Positions 25,419 to 33,315 of a DNA stretch of 64,000 nucleotides are shown here, piece after piece. The notes beneath the pieces are model-generated. The model worked only from the letters and a program-made list of their open reading frames with translations. It did not search any database and had not been told where the DNA came from. Position 1 is the first letter of the stretch. Each line of letters starts with the position of its first letter. The stretch is from JANNPJ01 sp035474375 (GTDB lineage Bacteria; Actinomycetota; Actinomycetes; Actinomycetales; Kineosporiaceae): NCBI GenBank assembly GCA_035474375.1, contig DATINJ010000269.1, forward strand, positions 1 to 64,000, written 5' to 3'. Position numbers and translations under genes: made by a program.

Positions 25419-26582
25419 ATGACCGCTGAGGCAGCAACCCGGACCATCGGCATCGTCCTCAACGGGGTCACCGGTCGGATGGGGTACCGCCAGCACCTCG
25501 TCCGATCGATCCTCGCCATCCGGGAACAGGGCGGAGTCCGGCTGTCCGACGGTTCGCGAGTGCTGCCCGAGCCGGTGCTGGTCGGCCGGAACGCGGCCAA
25601 ATTGGCCGAGATCGCGAACCAGCACGGCCTCACCCGCTGGACGACCAACCTGGAGGAGGCGCTCGCCGATCCAGCGGTGGAGATCTACTTCGATGCCCAG
25701 GCCACCGAGGCCAGGGACAAGTCCATCCGGACGGCCATCGAGGCGGGCAAGAACATCTACACGGAGAAGCCGCTCTCTCAGACCTTCGACGGCGCGGTTG
25801 AACTGGCCCGGCTGGCCAACGATGCCGGGGTTCGCACCGGCATCGTCCAGGACAAGCTCTTCCTGCCTGGGTTGATCAAGCTGGCCCGGCTGATCGAGGG
25901 CGGATTCTTCGGCCGGATTCTTTCGGTCCGGGGCGAGTTCGGCTATTGGGTGTTCGAGGGCGACTGGCAGCAGGCGCAGCGCCCGAGCTGGAACTACCGG
26001 CGCGAGGACGGCGGCGGGATCGTCCTGGACATGTTCTGCCACTGGTCGTATGTGCTGGAGCGGCTTTTCGGCCGGATCGAAGCGGTGACGGCGAAAGCGG
26101 TCACGCACCTTCCGGTCCGCCGGGACGAGAACGGTGAGGAATACGAAGCGTCTGCGGACGACGCCGCCTACGGGATCTTCGAACTCGAAGGCGGGGTGAT
26201 CGCGCAGATCAACTCCTCGTGGTGCGTTCGAGTGCGTCGGGACGAGTTGGTGGAGTTCCAGGTCGACGGAACGGAGGGTAGCGCCGTCGCCGGGTTGCGG
26301 GAGTGCTGGGTGCAACACCGAGCGCTCACCCCGATGCCGGTCTGGAACCCGGATCTGCCGGTCACCGAGCCATTTCGGGATCAGTGGCAGCAGGTGCCCG
26401 ACAACGCCGAATTCGACAACGGATTCAAGGTGCAGTGGGAACAGTTCCTCACCGCGGTCTGTGAGGGCACCAGTTATCCCTATGACTTCCTTGCCGGGGC
26501 GCGTGGGGTTCAACTCGCCGAGGCCGGTCTGCTCTCCTCGGAGCAGGGACGCCGGATCGTTCTGCCGGAGGTGCAGCCGTGA
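25419..26582 (+). CDS. Gfo/Idh/MocA family dehydrogenase
   Basis: A 387-residue NAD(P)-dependent sugar dehydrogenase-like protein. The Rossmann region is GIVLNGVTGRMGYRQHLVR, followed by the family lysine motif YTEKPLSQTF and a C-terminal beta-sheet domain with DMFCHWSYVLERLFG. Such enzymes oxidise the C1 to C3 hydroxyls of free or glycosidic sugars. The ATG at 25419 begins two bases after the previous stop; a GTG at 25410 is possible. Its stop overlaps the DUF993 gene by 4 bp, implying coupled expression. The insertion of VTGRM instead of the usual GxGxxG spacing is notable. Confidence 0.87.
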   Translation: MTAEAATRTIGIVLNGVTGRMGYRQHLVRSILAIREQGGVRLSDGSRVLPEPVLVGRNAAKLAEIANQHGLTRWTTNLEEALADPAVEIYFDAQATEARDKSIRTAIEAGKNIYTEKPLSQTFDGAVELARLANDAGVRTGIVQDKLFLPGLIKLARLIEGGFFGRILSVRGEFGYWVFEGDWQQAQRPSWNYRREDGGGIVLDMFCHWSYVLERLFGRIEAVTAKAVTHLPVRRDENGEEYEASADDAAYGIFELEGGVIAQINSSWCVRVRRDELVEFQVDGTEGSAVAGLRECWVQHRALTPMPVWNPDLPVTEPFRDQWQQVPDNAEFDNGFKVQWEQFLTAVCEGTSYPYDFLAGARGVQLAEAGLLSSEQGRRIVLPEVQP

Positions 26583-27772
26583 CTGCAACGTTGCCCAGCC
26601 AGGAGCTGACCTCGACGAGCGTCCAGCTGCCCCGGCCGGACGGCAGTCTGGAGCGGTACCGACTGCGCGAACCGCAGCTCTGGCCGGTGCCGGGCGGCCC
26701 GCCGCAGAGTCGGGTGGTGTTCGCCGCGGCCCATGTGGTGGCCGATCCGTTCTCGGACACCGCACCGGGTGCTCCGGCGACCCTTGACTGGGAGGCGACG
26801 CTGGCCTTCCGGCGGCATCTGTGGTCCCTTGGGCTGGGCGTCGCCGATGCGATGGACACCGCGCAGCGCGGCATGGGCCTGGGCTGGGACACCGCCGCGG
26901 AACTGATCAAACGCTCCGCGGCGGAGGCCAAGGCGTGCGGTGGTCGGATCGCCGTCGGGGTCGGAACCGATCACGCGCCGATGGATTTGCCGAACTCGGC
27001 AGCCGTGCTGGCGGCGTATCGGGAGCAACTCGACGTGGCCGAGGCCGCGGGCGCGCAGGCGATCCTGATGGGCAGTCGTCAGCTCGCTCGGGTGGCCCGC
27101 TCCGCGCAGGACTACGCCGACGTCTACGGCAATCTGCTGACGCAGGTGTCCGAGCCGGCGATCCTGCACTGGCTCGGGCCGGCCTTCGATCCCGCCCTGG
27201 TCGGGTACTGGGGGCACCGGGACCTGGGCGCGGCGAACGAAGTGCTGCTGCAGGTGATCCAGGACAACGCCGATCGAATCGACGGGGTGAAGATCTCGCT
27301 CCTGGACCCTGAGCGGGAGATTTGGTTGCGAGAGCGGGTACCGGACGGCGTCCTGGTCTATACCGGAGACGACTTCCACTATCCCGAGCTGATCCAGGGT
27401 GACGAGCGCGGGTATTCGCATGCGCTACTGGGAATCCTCGATCCGATCGCGCCGGTCGCGGCGGCGGCGCTGCAGCGCCTCGACGCGGGGGACCAGGACG
27501 GGTATGCCGCCCTGCTGGCTCCGACCGTGCCGCTGTCTCGGCACCTGTTCTCCGCCCCGACCTGGAACTACAAGACCGGCATCGTGTTCCTCGCCTGGCT
27601 AGCCGGACACCAGCCGGCCTTCACCCTGGTCGGCGGGATGGCCTCGGGGCGCAGCCTGATGCACCTGGCGCAGACCTTCCGGCTCGCTGACCAGGCGGGC
27701 TTGCTGCCGGATCCGGACCTGGCCGCCGAGCGGATGGGTCATCTGCTCGCCGTCCATGGGATCACCAGATGA
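26579..27772 (+). CDS. DUF993 (dihydrodipicolinate synthase-like) protein
   Basis: A 397-residue protein of a family whose reaction is, to my knowledge, not established. It has a TIM-barrel pattern with similarity to the DHDPS/NAL class I aldolases: VFAAAHVVADPF, TDHAPMDLP, AILMGSRQL and, at residue 238, a lysine in DGVKISLLD placed like the Schiff-base lysine of that superfamily. Together with two dehydrogenases and an isomerase it may cleave an oxidised sugar. It overlaps both neighbours by 4 bp. Confidence 0.85.
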   Translation: MTATLPSQELTSTSVQLPRPDGSLERYRLREPQLWPVPGGPPQSRVVFAAAHVVADPFSDTAPGAPATLDWEATLAFRRHLWSLGLGVADAMDTAQRGMGLGWDTAAELIKRSAAEAKACGGRIAVGVGTDHAPMDLPNSAAVLAAYREQLDVAEAAGAQAILMGSRQLARVARSAQDYADVYGNLLTQVSEPAILHWLGPAFDPALVGYWGHRDLGAANEVLLQVIQDNADRIDGVKISLLDPEREIWLRERVPDGVLVYTGDDFHYPELIQGDERGYSHALLGILDPIAPVAAAALQRLDAGDQDGYAALLAPTVPLSRHLFSAPTWNYKTGIVFLAWLAGHQPAFTLVGGMASGRSLMHLAQTFRLADQAGLLPDPDLAAERMGHLLAVHGITR

Positions 27773-28617
27773 GCGACGTCGCCTTCGGCCTGGCCCGGTT
27801 GTCGCTGAATCAGCGGACCATTCCCCGGTGGTCGCTACCCGAACTCGTGGATCACTGCGGAAAAGCAGGCCTCGGCGCGGTCGGACTCTGGCGTGAACCG
27901 GTGCTCGAGTACGGGGTGGCCCGTACCGCAGCCTTGGTTCGGGACGCCGGCCTGCGGGTTTCATCGCTGTGCCGGGGTGGCTTCTTCACCTCGCCGGAAC
28001 AAGCACAGTGGGAAGCGGCGATCGAGGACAACCTGCGGGCTCTCGACGAGGCGGCGGCGCTGGGTGCCGAGTGCGTGGTGCTGGTGGTCGGCGGGATGGC
28101 TGCCGGATCCACCGACCTGATCGGCGCCCGGCAGCGGGTCCACGAGGCCCTCGCCGTCCTGGCACCGGCCGCCCGCGAGCGTGGCGTCCGGTTGGCTCTG
28201 GAGCCGCTGCACCCGATCTTCTGTGCCGACCGGGCGGTACTGTCCACGCTGCGCCAGGCCCTGGAGCTGGCCGAGGCGGTCGATGGGGCGCCCGGTGCCC
28301 CGACCGTCGGGGTAGTGGTGGATGCCTATCACGTCTGGTGGGATCCCGACGTGTGGTCGGCGATCGCCGCCGCCGGCCCGCGCATCCTGTCCTTCCAGGT
28401 GTGTGACTGGGTGCTGCCGCTGACCGAGGACGTCCTGCTGGCCCGGGGAATGATGGGCGACGGCTACATCGACCTGCGGGCCCTGCGCTCGGCCGTGGAC
28501 TCGGCCGGCTATGCCGGTGATATCGAGGTGGAGATCTTCAATCAGGCCCTGTGGGATTCGGATCCCGAAGTCGTTCTGGACACCGTGGTACAGCGATATT
28601 CCGCGCACGTGCTCTGA
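27769..28617 (+). CDS. sugar phosphate isomerase/epimerase-like TIM barrel protein
   Basis: A 282-residue member of the xylose isomerase-like (AP endonuclease 2) superfamily. Metal-binding motifs are visible: LALEPLHPIF, VVDAYHVWWD, and GYAGDIEVEIF near the C terminus, giving the expected Glu, Asp-His and Glu ligands. Relatives epimerise or isomerise keto-sugars and inosose derivatives. It overlaps the DUF993 gene by 4 bp and is followed by a 47-bp gap before the pectate lyase. The substrate is probably the product of the dehydrogenase in the same operon. Confidence 0.87.
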   Translation: MSDVAFGLARLSLNQRTIPRWSLPELVDHCGKAGLGAVGLWREPVLEYGVARTAALVRDAGLRVSSLCRGGFFTSPEQAQWEAAIEDNLRALDEAAALGAECVVLVVGGMAAGSTDLIGARQRVHEALAVLAPAARERGVRLALEPLHPIFCADRAVLSTLRQALELAEAVDGAPGAPTVGVVVDAYHVWWDPDVWSAIAAAGPRILSFQVCDWVLPLTEDVLLARGMMGDGYIDLRALRSAVDSAGYAGDIEVEIFNQALWDSDPEVVLDTVVQRYSAHVL

Positions 28618-28664
28618 GCCGATTCTGAAAACTATTCTGGTGAAATACCTTTGAGGAGCAGAAG

Positions 28665-30050
28665 ATGTTCAGGACGCCGTTAGCGGTGGCCGCTGGTGCG
28701 GCCATCACCGGTACGGTCGCGCTGGCTGCCACTGCGGTGTCGGCGCCCGCGCTCACCGCCACCTCGGCAACCGCTTCGGTTCCCGCCGAGGCGCTTTCGC
28801 TCGCCCGGCAGGTGCTGCCGGCCGGCGACGGGTGGGGCTCGGACCAGGGCGGGACCACTGGCGGCAGCGCCGCTGACCCGACGAATGTCTACGTGGCGTC
28901 CAACCGCTCGGAGCTGGTGGCGGCGCTGGGCGGAAACAATGCCACCAACGCGACCAACGCCACGCCTAAGATCATCTTTGTGAAGGGTCGGGTCAACGGC
29001 AACGTCGATGCCAACAACAAGGCCCTGACCTGCGACGACTACGCGGCGGGTACCGGGTACAGCCTCGACGCTTACCTGGCGGCCTACGACCCTGCGGTCT
29101 GGGGCCGCAGCGCCAAGCCGTCCGGCCCGGTGGAGGCCACCCGCGTCGCGGCCGCCGCGAAACAGACCGCCCAGATGCAGATCGCGGTCGGCTCTAACAC
29201 CACCATCATCGGGCTCGGCGACACCGCGCGGATCATCGGGGCGAGCCTGTCGCTCAACAAGGTGAACAACGTGATCGTCCGGAACATCAAGTTCTCGGAC
29301 ACGGCCGACTGCTTCCCGCAGTGGGACCCCACCGATGGTACGACCGGAAACTGGAACTCGCTGTACGACAGCATCTCCCTGGTCACCGCGACGCATGTCT
29401 GGCTCGATCACAACACGTTCACCGACCAGCCGAACCTGGACAGCAGCCAGCCGACCTACTTCGGCCGGCCGTACCAGGTGCATGACGGTGCCAGCGACAT
29501 CATCAGGGGCTCCGATCTGGTGACCGTCTCCTGGAACAGCTACCAGGACCACGACAAGACGATGCTGATCGGCTCGACAAACACCCCCACAGTCGATCTC
29601 GGCAAGTTGCGGGTTACCGTGCATCACAACGAGTTCGACAACATTCTCCAGCGTGCCCCGCGGGTCCGGTTCGGCCAGGTCGACGTCTACAACAACTACT
29701 ACCGGATCCAGCCGGACTCCGGGTACGTCTACAGCTGGGGTGTCGGGGTAGGCTCCGCCATCGTCGCGGAGAAGAACTACTTCCGGATCGCAGGTGTTAC
29801 GACTCCGGCCGAGGTGATCTACAACTGGGGAGGTACCGCAATCCACGCCGAGGACAACTGGGCCAAGGTCGACGGCAACTCGGCCGCTCCGATGGATCTG
29901 CTCGCCGCCTTCAACGCCGCCAGCGATCCAGACCTCGGCGCGGACGTCGGCTGGACCCCGACCCTGCGCACCAACGTCCTGCCCGCTCTCCAGGTACAGA
30001 AGGTGGTTCCGGCCAACGCCGGGTCCGGCAGGCTTGGCCTGCATGACTGA
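28665..30050 (+). CDS. secreted pectate lyase, PL1 family
   Basis: A 461-residue exported polysaccharide lyase that cleaves polygalacturonate by beta-elimination. A signal peptide of about 27-30 residues is followed by a right-handed beta-helix with the PL1 landmarks THVWLDHNTF, VTVSWNSYQDHDKTMLIG, VTVHHNEFDN and the catalytic arginine region QRAPRVRFGQVDVYNNYY. GAGGAG lies seven bases before the ATG at 28665. A 47-nt gap separates it from the isomerase gene, and its end overlaps the next dehydrogenase gene by 8 bp. Its place inside a sugar import operon suggests that the operon takes up or processes pectic fragments. Confidence 0.92.
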   Translation: MFRTPLAVAAGAAITGTVALAATAVSAPALTATSATASVPAEALSLARQVLPAGDGWGSDQGGTTGGSAADPTNVYVASNRSELVAALGGNNATNATNATPKIIFVKGRVNGNVDANNKALTCDDYAAGTGYSLDAYLAAYDPAVWGRSAKPSGPVEATRVAAAAKQTAQMQIAVGSNTTIIGLGDTARIIGASLSLNKVNNVIVRNIKFSDTADCFPQWDPTDGTTGNWNSLYDSISLVTATHVWLDHNTFTDQPNLDSSQPTYFGRPYQVHDGASDIIRGSDLVTVSWNSYQDHDKTMLIGSTNTPTVDLGKLRVTVHHNEFDNILQRAPRVRFGQVDVYNNYYRIQPDSGYVYSWGVGVGSAIVAEKNYFRIAGVTTPAEVIYNWGGTAIHAEDNWAKVDGNSAAPMDLLAAFNAASDPDLGADVGWTPTLRTNVLPALQVQKVVPANAGSGRLGLHD

Positions 30051-31275
30051 GCTCACCGTCGTCCTTGCCGGGGTCCACGGTCACGGCTGGTGGCACCTGC
30101 GCAACCTGCGCCGGTTGCAGGCTCTGGGCCGAGTCCGGCTGGTGGGCGTCTGCGATCTGGTGCCGGCCGCACCCGAACTCCTGGAAGGCTTCGATGGGCT
30201 GGTTCAGTCGTCGTCGTTGACCGAGGTACTGGACCGCACCAAGCCGGACATCGTGGTGATCGCCACGCCGATCCATACCCATGCCGAGCTGGCACTGGTG
30301 GCTGCCCGAGCCGGCGTCCACATCCTGTTGGAGAAACCGCCCGCACCCACCTTGGCGGCCTACCAGCGGATCGTGGACGGCGTCTCGGCGGCGGGCGTGG
30401 CCTGTCAGGTCGGTTTTCAGAGCCTCGGCTCGGGCGCCGTCACCCGCGCCGCCGACCTCGTGCGGTCCGGCGAGATCGGTGCGGTCCGCGGCATTTCGGC
30501 GGCCGGGGCCTGGCATCGGGACTCCACCTATTACGATCGCGCGCGCTGGGCCGGGCACCGCACCCTCGACGGGGTGGACGTCGTCGATGGCGCGCTGACG
30601 AATCCCTTCGCGCATGCCCTGGCCACCGCCCTGCAGGTGGACGGCAGCGCGAGCGACGATCTCGGGTCGGAGGTCGAACTGGAGCTCTGGCATGCCTATG
30701 ACATCGACAGTGACGACACCTCCTGCCTGCGGTTGGTGACCAGCCGGGGAACCACGATCACGGTGGCGGTCACGCTCTGCGCGCCCGACCGGGAGGAGCC
30801 GTATCTGGTGCTGCATGGCGAGCGTGGCCGGGCAGTGCTCTGGTACACCCGCGATGTGCTCGAGATCGAGCACACCGCAACGCCTGAGCAGCCGGTCCGG
30901 AGTTCGAGCGCCGTTGTCGGGGACGCCGTGGTGGCGGACGAGCGAGTGGATCTGCTGGAAAACCTGGTTGCGCATCTGGCCGATCGGGACGTGCCGCTGC
31001 TGGTTCCGTTGTCCGCAACGCTGGCGTTCATGCACGCCGTCGAGGCGGTTCGCCTGGCACCGGCTCCGCGCCCGATCCCGAAGCGGTTCCTGGAGATCTC
31101 TGCGGTGCCGAATGCCGGGGTCGATGCCGAGAGCCGGATCGTGCCCGGAGTGGTGAAGTTGGTGATGGCCTCCGCCGACCGGCTCGCCCTGTTCTCCGAA
31201 CTGGACGTCGAATGGGCACAGCCATCCGAACCCGGGAGCAATCCCGAGACGGTCAGCACGCGAGGGACGGAGTAA
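30043..31275 (+). CDS. second Gfo/Idh/MocA family dehydrogenase
   Basis: A 410-residue oxidoreductase with Rossmann-fold pieces VVLAGVHGHGWWHLRNLRRL, LVGVCDLV, VVIATPIHTHAELALVAARAG and the lysine motif ILLEKPPAPT, followed by the C-terminal sheet domain. It is only distantly similar to the first dehydrogenase at 25419, so the two probably act on different carbons or substrates. The GHGWWH in the dinucleotide loop is unusual. The ATG at 30043 overlaps the pectate lyase stop by 8 bp; the next gene starts four bases after its stop. Confidence 0.85.
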   Translation: MTELTVVLAGVHGHGWWHLRNLRRLQALGRVRLVGVCDLVPAAPELLEGFDGLVQSSSLTEVLDRTKPDIVVIATPIHTHAELALVAARAGVHILLEKPPAPTLAAYQRIVDGVSAAGVACQVGFQSLGSGAVTRAADLVRSGEIGAVRGISAAGAWHRDSTYYDRARWAGHRTLDGVDVVDGALTNPFAHALATALQVDGSASDDLGSEVELELWHAYDIDSDDTSCLRLVTSRGTTITVAVTLCAPDREEPYLVLHGERGRAVLWYTRDVLEIEHTATPEQPVRSSSAVVGDAVVADERVDLLENLVAHLADRDVPLLVPLSATLAFMHAVEAVRLAPAPRPIPKRFLEISAVPNAGVDAESRIVPGVVKLVMASADRLALFSELDVEWAQPSEPGSNPETVSTRGTE

Positions 31276-31279
31276 CCCG

Positions 31280-32167
31280 ATGATGCGCCTCTCCTGTGAC
31301 GGCCGGGTGGTGGCCGACTATGTGGTCAAGCCCGAACTGGCGCTCACCTTGGCGCCGCGCCCGTACTTGCATCCGGTCCGCACCTTGGCCGGCGTCCGGG
31401 TGACCGATGCGCTCCCGCAGGACCACCCCTGGCATCTTGGGGTGAGCTTCGCGGTGCAGCATGTGCAGACCGCGGACGGGCGAACCGCGAACTTCTGGGG
31501 CGGTCGTACTTACCTGCGAGATCAGGGTTACCAGTGGTTAGATGACCATGGCCGAGTGGAGCACGTGCGCTGGGTCAACCGTGACCCCTCGGGGTTCGAG
31601 CAAGAGCTGGCCTGGCGGGTTCCCGGTAATCCGGTACTGCTTCGGGAATTCCGGACGATGGCGGTGTCCCCGCTGCTACCGGCAGGCAAAGCTGGGCGAG
31701 GGACGGCGTGGGTTCTGCGGATGGGCTTTGGATTGGAGAACGTGACGCAGGGACAGATCAGCCTGGGTAGTCCGGGGACGCACGGTCGGCCGGGCGCTGG
31801 TTACGGCGGCTTCTTCTGGCGAGCCGCGGCCTCGGAGGGAAAGTTCAGCGTGTGCACGCCCGACGCCGAAGGTGAGGACGACGTTCACGGTCGGCCGGCC
31901 GAGTGGCTGACCTTCGGTGCGGACGAACCCGGCACCGGGCGGCCCTGGAGCCTGCTGCTGGCCGGGGAGGATGCGGCAACCCGCGCCGATCCGTGGTTCG
32001 TCCGGACCCGCGACTATCCCGGTGTGGGTTCCGCGCTGGCCTTCGACCGGCCGATCGTGTTGAACCCGGCCGAACGTGTGTCCCGGTCCCTGCTGGTGGT
32101 CGTCGTGGACGGTACCCTCGGAAGGGAAGAGGCGTCCGCCGTGCTGGCAACGGCCCGAGGTAAATGA
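31280..32167 (+). CDS. PmoA-like (DUF6807) protein
   Basis: A 295-residue beta-rich protein of the family annotated PmoA or DUF6807, found next to Gfo/Idh dehydrogenases in many carbohydrate loci. Conserved features are RPYLHPVRTLAGVRVTDA, PQDHPWHLGVSFAVQHV and FDRPIVLNPAERVSRSLLVVVVDG. Despite the name it is not a methane monooxygenase subunit; the HPW-H motif could bind a metal or a sugar. Its role is unknown. The first of two adjacent ATGs is chosen; its end overlaps the lacI start by 4 bp. Confidence 0.82.
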   Translation: MMRLSCDGRVVADYVVKPELALTLAPRPYLHPVRTLAGVRVTDALPQDHPWHLGVSFAVQHVQTADGRTANFWGGRTYLRDQGYQWLDDHGRVEHVRWVNRDPSGFEQELAWRVPGNPVLLREFRTMAVSPLLPAGKAGRGTAWVLRMGFGLENVTQGQISLGSPGTHGRPGAGYGGFFWRAAASEGKFSVCTPDAEGEDDVHGRPAEWLTFGADEPGTGRPWSLLLAGEDAATRADPWFVRTRDYPGVGSALAFDRPIVLNPAERVSRSLLVVVVDGTLGREEASAVLATARGK

Positions 32168-33264
32168 TGGATGCGCCGCAGCACCGACCCGTTCAGTCGC
32201 CCGCAACCGGGCCGTCGCCGGAACCGGCTCCGACCGGTCGTTCGGCGGTGACTCTTGCGCGGGTCGCCGAGGTCGCCGGTGTCTCGATCGCGACCGCGTC
32301 CAGGGTGCTCAACGGCAGCACTCTGCGGACTGTTCGCGGTGACCTCCAGGAACGCGTCATGCTGGTGGCGGCCGATCTGGGTTACACCCCGAACGCTCAC
32401 GCCCAGGCGATGGCGCGGGGCAGCAGCACGATTATCGGTCTGATCGTGAACGACATCTCCGACCCGTACTTCTCCACGATCGCCGCCGGTGTCATGCGGG
32501 TCGCTGAAGGCCGGGGGATCGTCGTCCTGGGCAGTACCCGAAACCAGTCCGCGCAGGAGCTGGAGTACGTGACGATGCTGCGGGTCCAGCGGGCGAAAGC
32601 GCTGGTGATCGTCGGCAGCCGGACGACCGACGCCAATCAGACGAAGCGGCTCGCCGCCGAGGTGGCAGCCTTCCAGGCTGCCGGGGGCAGGGTCTCCGTG
32701 GTGAGTCAGAATCGGCTCGGCGCCGATACCGTGATGCCGGAGAACCGGGCGGGTGCGCATGCGCTCGCCGTCGCTTTGGTGGAGGCGGGCCATCGCTCGT
32801 TCGCCGTGCTCGGTGGGCCGCCCACGCTGGTGGTGGCGACAGACCGGGTGAAGGGTTTCAGTGAGGGCGTGGCGGCCGCAGGATTGCCGGTGCAGAGCAA
32901 TATTCGGGTGATTCCTGGTGACTTCACCCGGGACGGCGGATACGCGGCGGCAGGTCAGTTGTTGGACGACGGCCCGCTGCCGGATTGCATTTTCGCGGTG
33001 AACGACGTGATGGCGATGGGTGCGATGGCGGCGCTTCGCGAGCGCGGCTGCGTGGTCCCGCGCGACGTGGGGGTGGCCGGCTTCGACGACATCCCCACCC
33101 TGCGCGACATTGCGCCCGCGCTGACCACGGTGCGACTGCCGCTGGTGGAAATGGGGGAGCGGGCCGGGTCGATGGCGCTGGACGCCACTCCGGGGCAGGG
33201 CCCCCGGCTGCTCAGGATCCGCGGCGAGGTCGCGCTGCGCGAAAGCACCCGCCGCATGCGATGA
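32164..33264 (+). CDS. LacI-family transcriptional repressor
   Basis: A 366-residue regulator with a helix-turn-helix near residues 30-55 (VTLARVAEVAGVSIATASRVLNGS), the hinge helix and a periplasmic-binding-protein-like sensor domain (IIGLIVNDISDPYF ... DVGVAGFDDIPTLRDIAPALTTVRLP). It is the last gene of the operon and probably binds the two GGTAAGCGCTTACC-type palindromes at 21985 and 22128, giving autoregulation. An N-terminal extension of about 28 Pro-rich residues precedes the HTH. The inducer is presumably a sugar imported or formed by the operon. Confidence 0.93.
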   Translation: MMDAPQHRPVQSPATGPSPEPAPTGRSAVTLARVAEVAGVSIATASRVLNGSTLRTVRGDLQERVMLVAADLGYTPNAHAQAMARGSSTIIGLIVNDISDPYFSTIAAGVMRVAEGRGIVVLGSTRNQSAQELEYVTMLRVQRAKALVIVGSRTTDANQTKRLAAEVAAFQAAGGRVSVVSQNRLGADTVMPENRAGAHALAVALVEAGHRSFAVLGGPPTLVVATDRVKGFSEGVAAAGLPVQSNIRVIPGDFTRDGGYAAAGQLLDDGPLPDCIFAVNDVMAMGAMAALRERGCVVPRDVGVAGFDDIPTLRDIAPALTTVRLPLVEMGERAGSMALDATPGQGPRLLRIRGEVALRESTRRMR

Positions 33265-33299
33265 GCCCCGCCCCCACCGTGGTGGGGACGGGGCTCATC
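33260..33299. terminator. bidirectional terminator between lacI and glnA1
   Basis: GATGAGCCCC at 33260-33269 pairs with GGGGCTCATC at 33290-33299, and the inner CCCCCAC/GTGGGG continues the stem. It lies between converging genes and overlaps the lacI stop region, so it can serve both. Confidence 0.85.
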
Positions 33300-33315
33300 C
33301 GTTGCTCAGCGTGTC

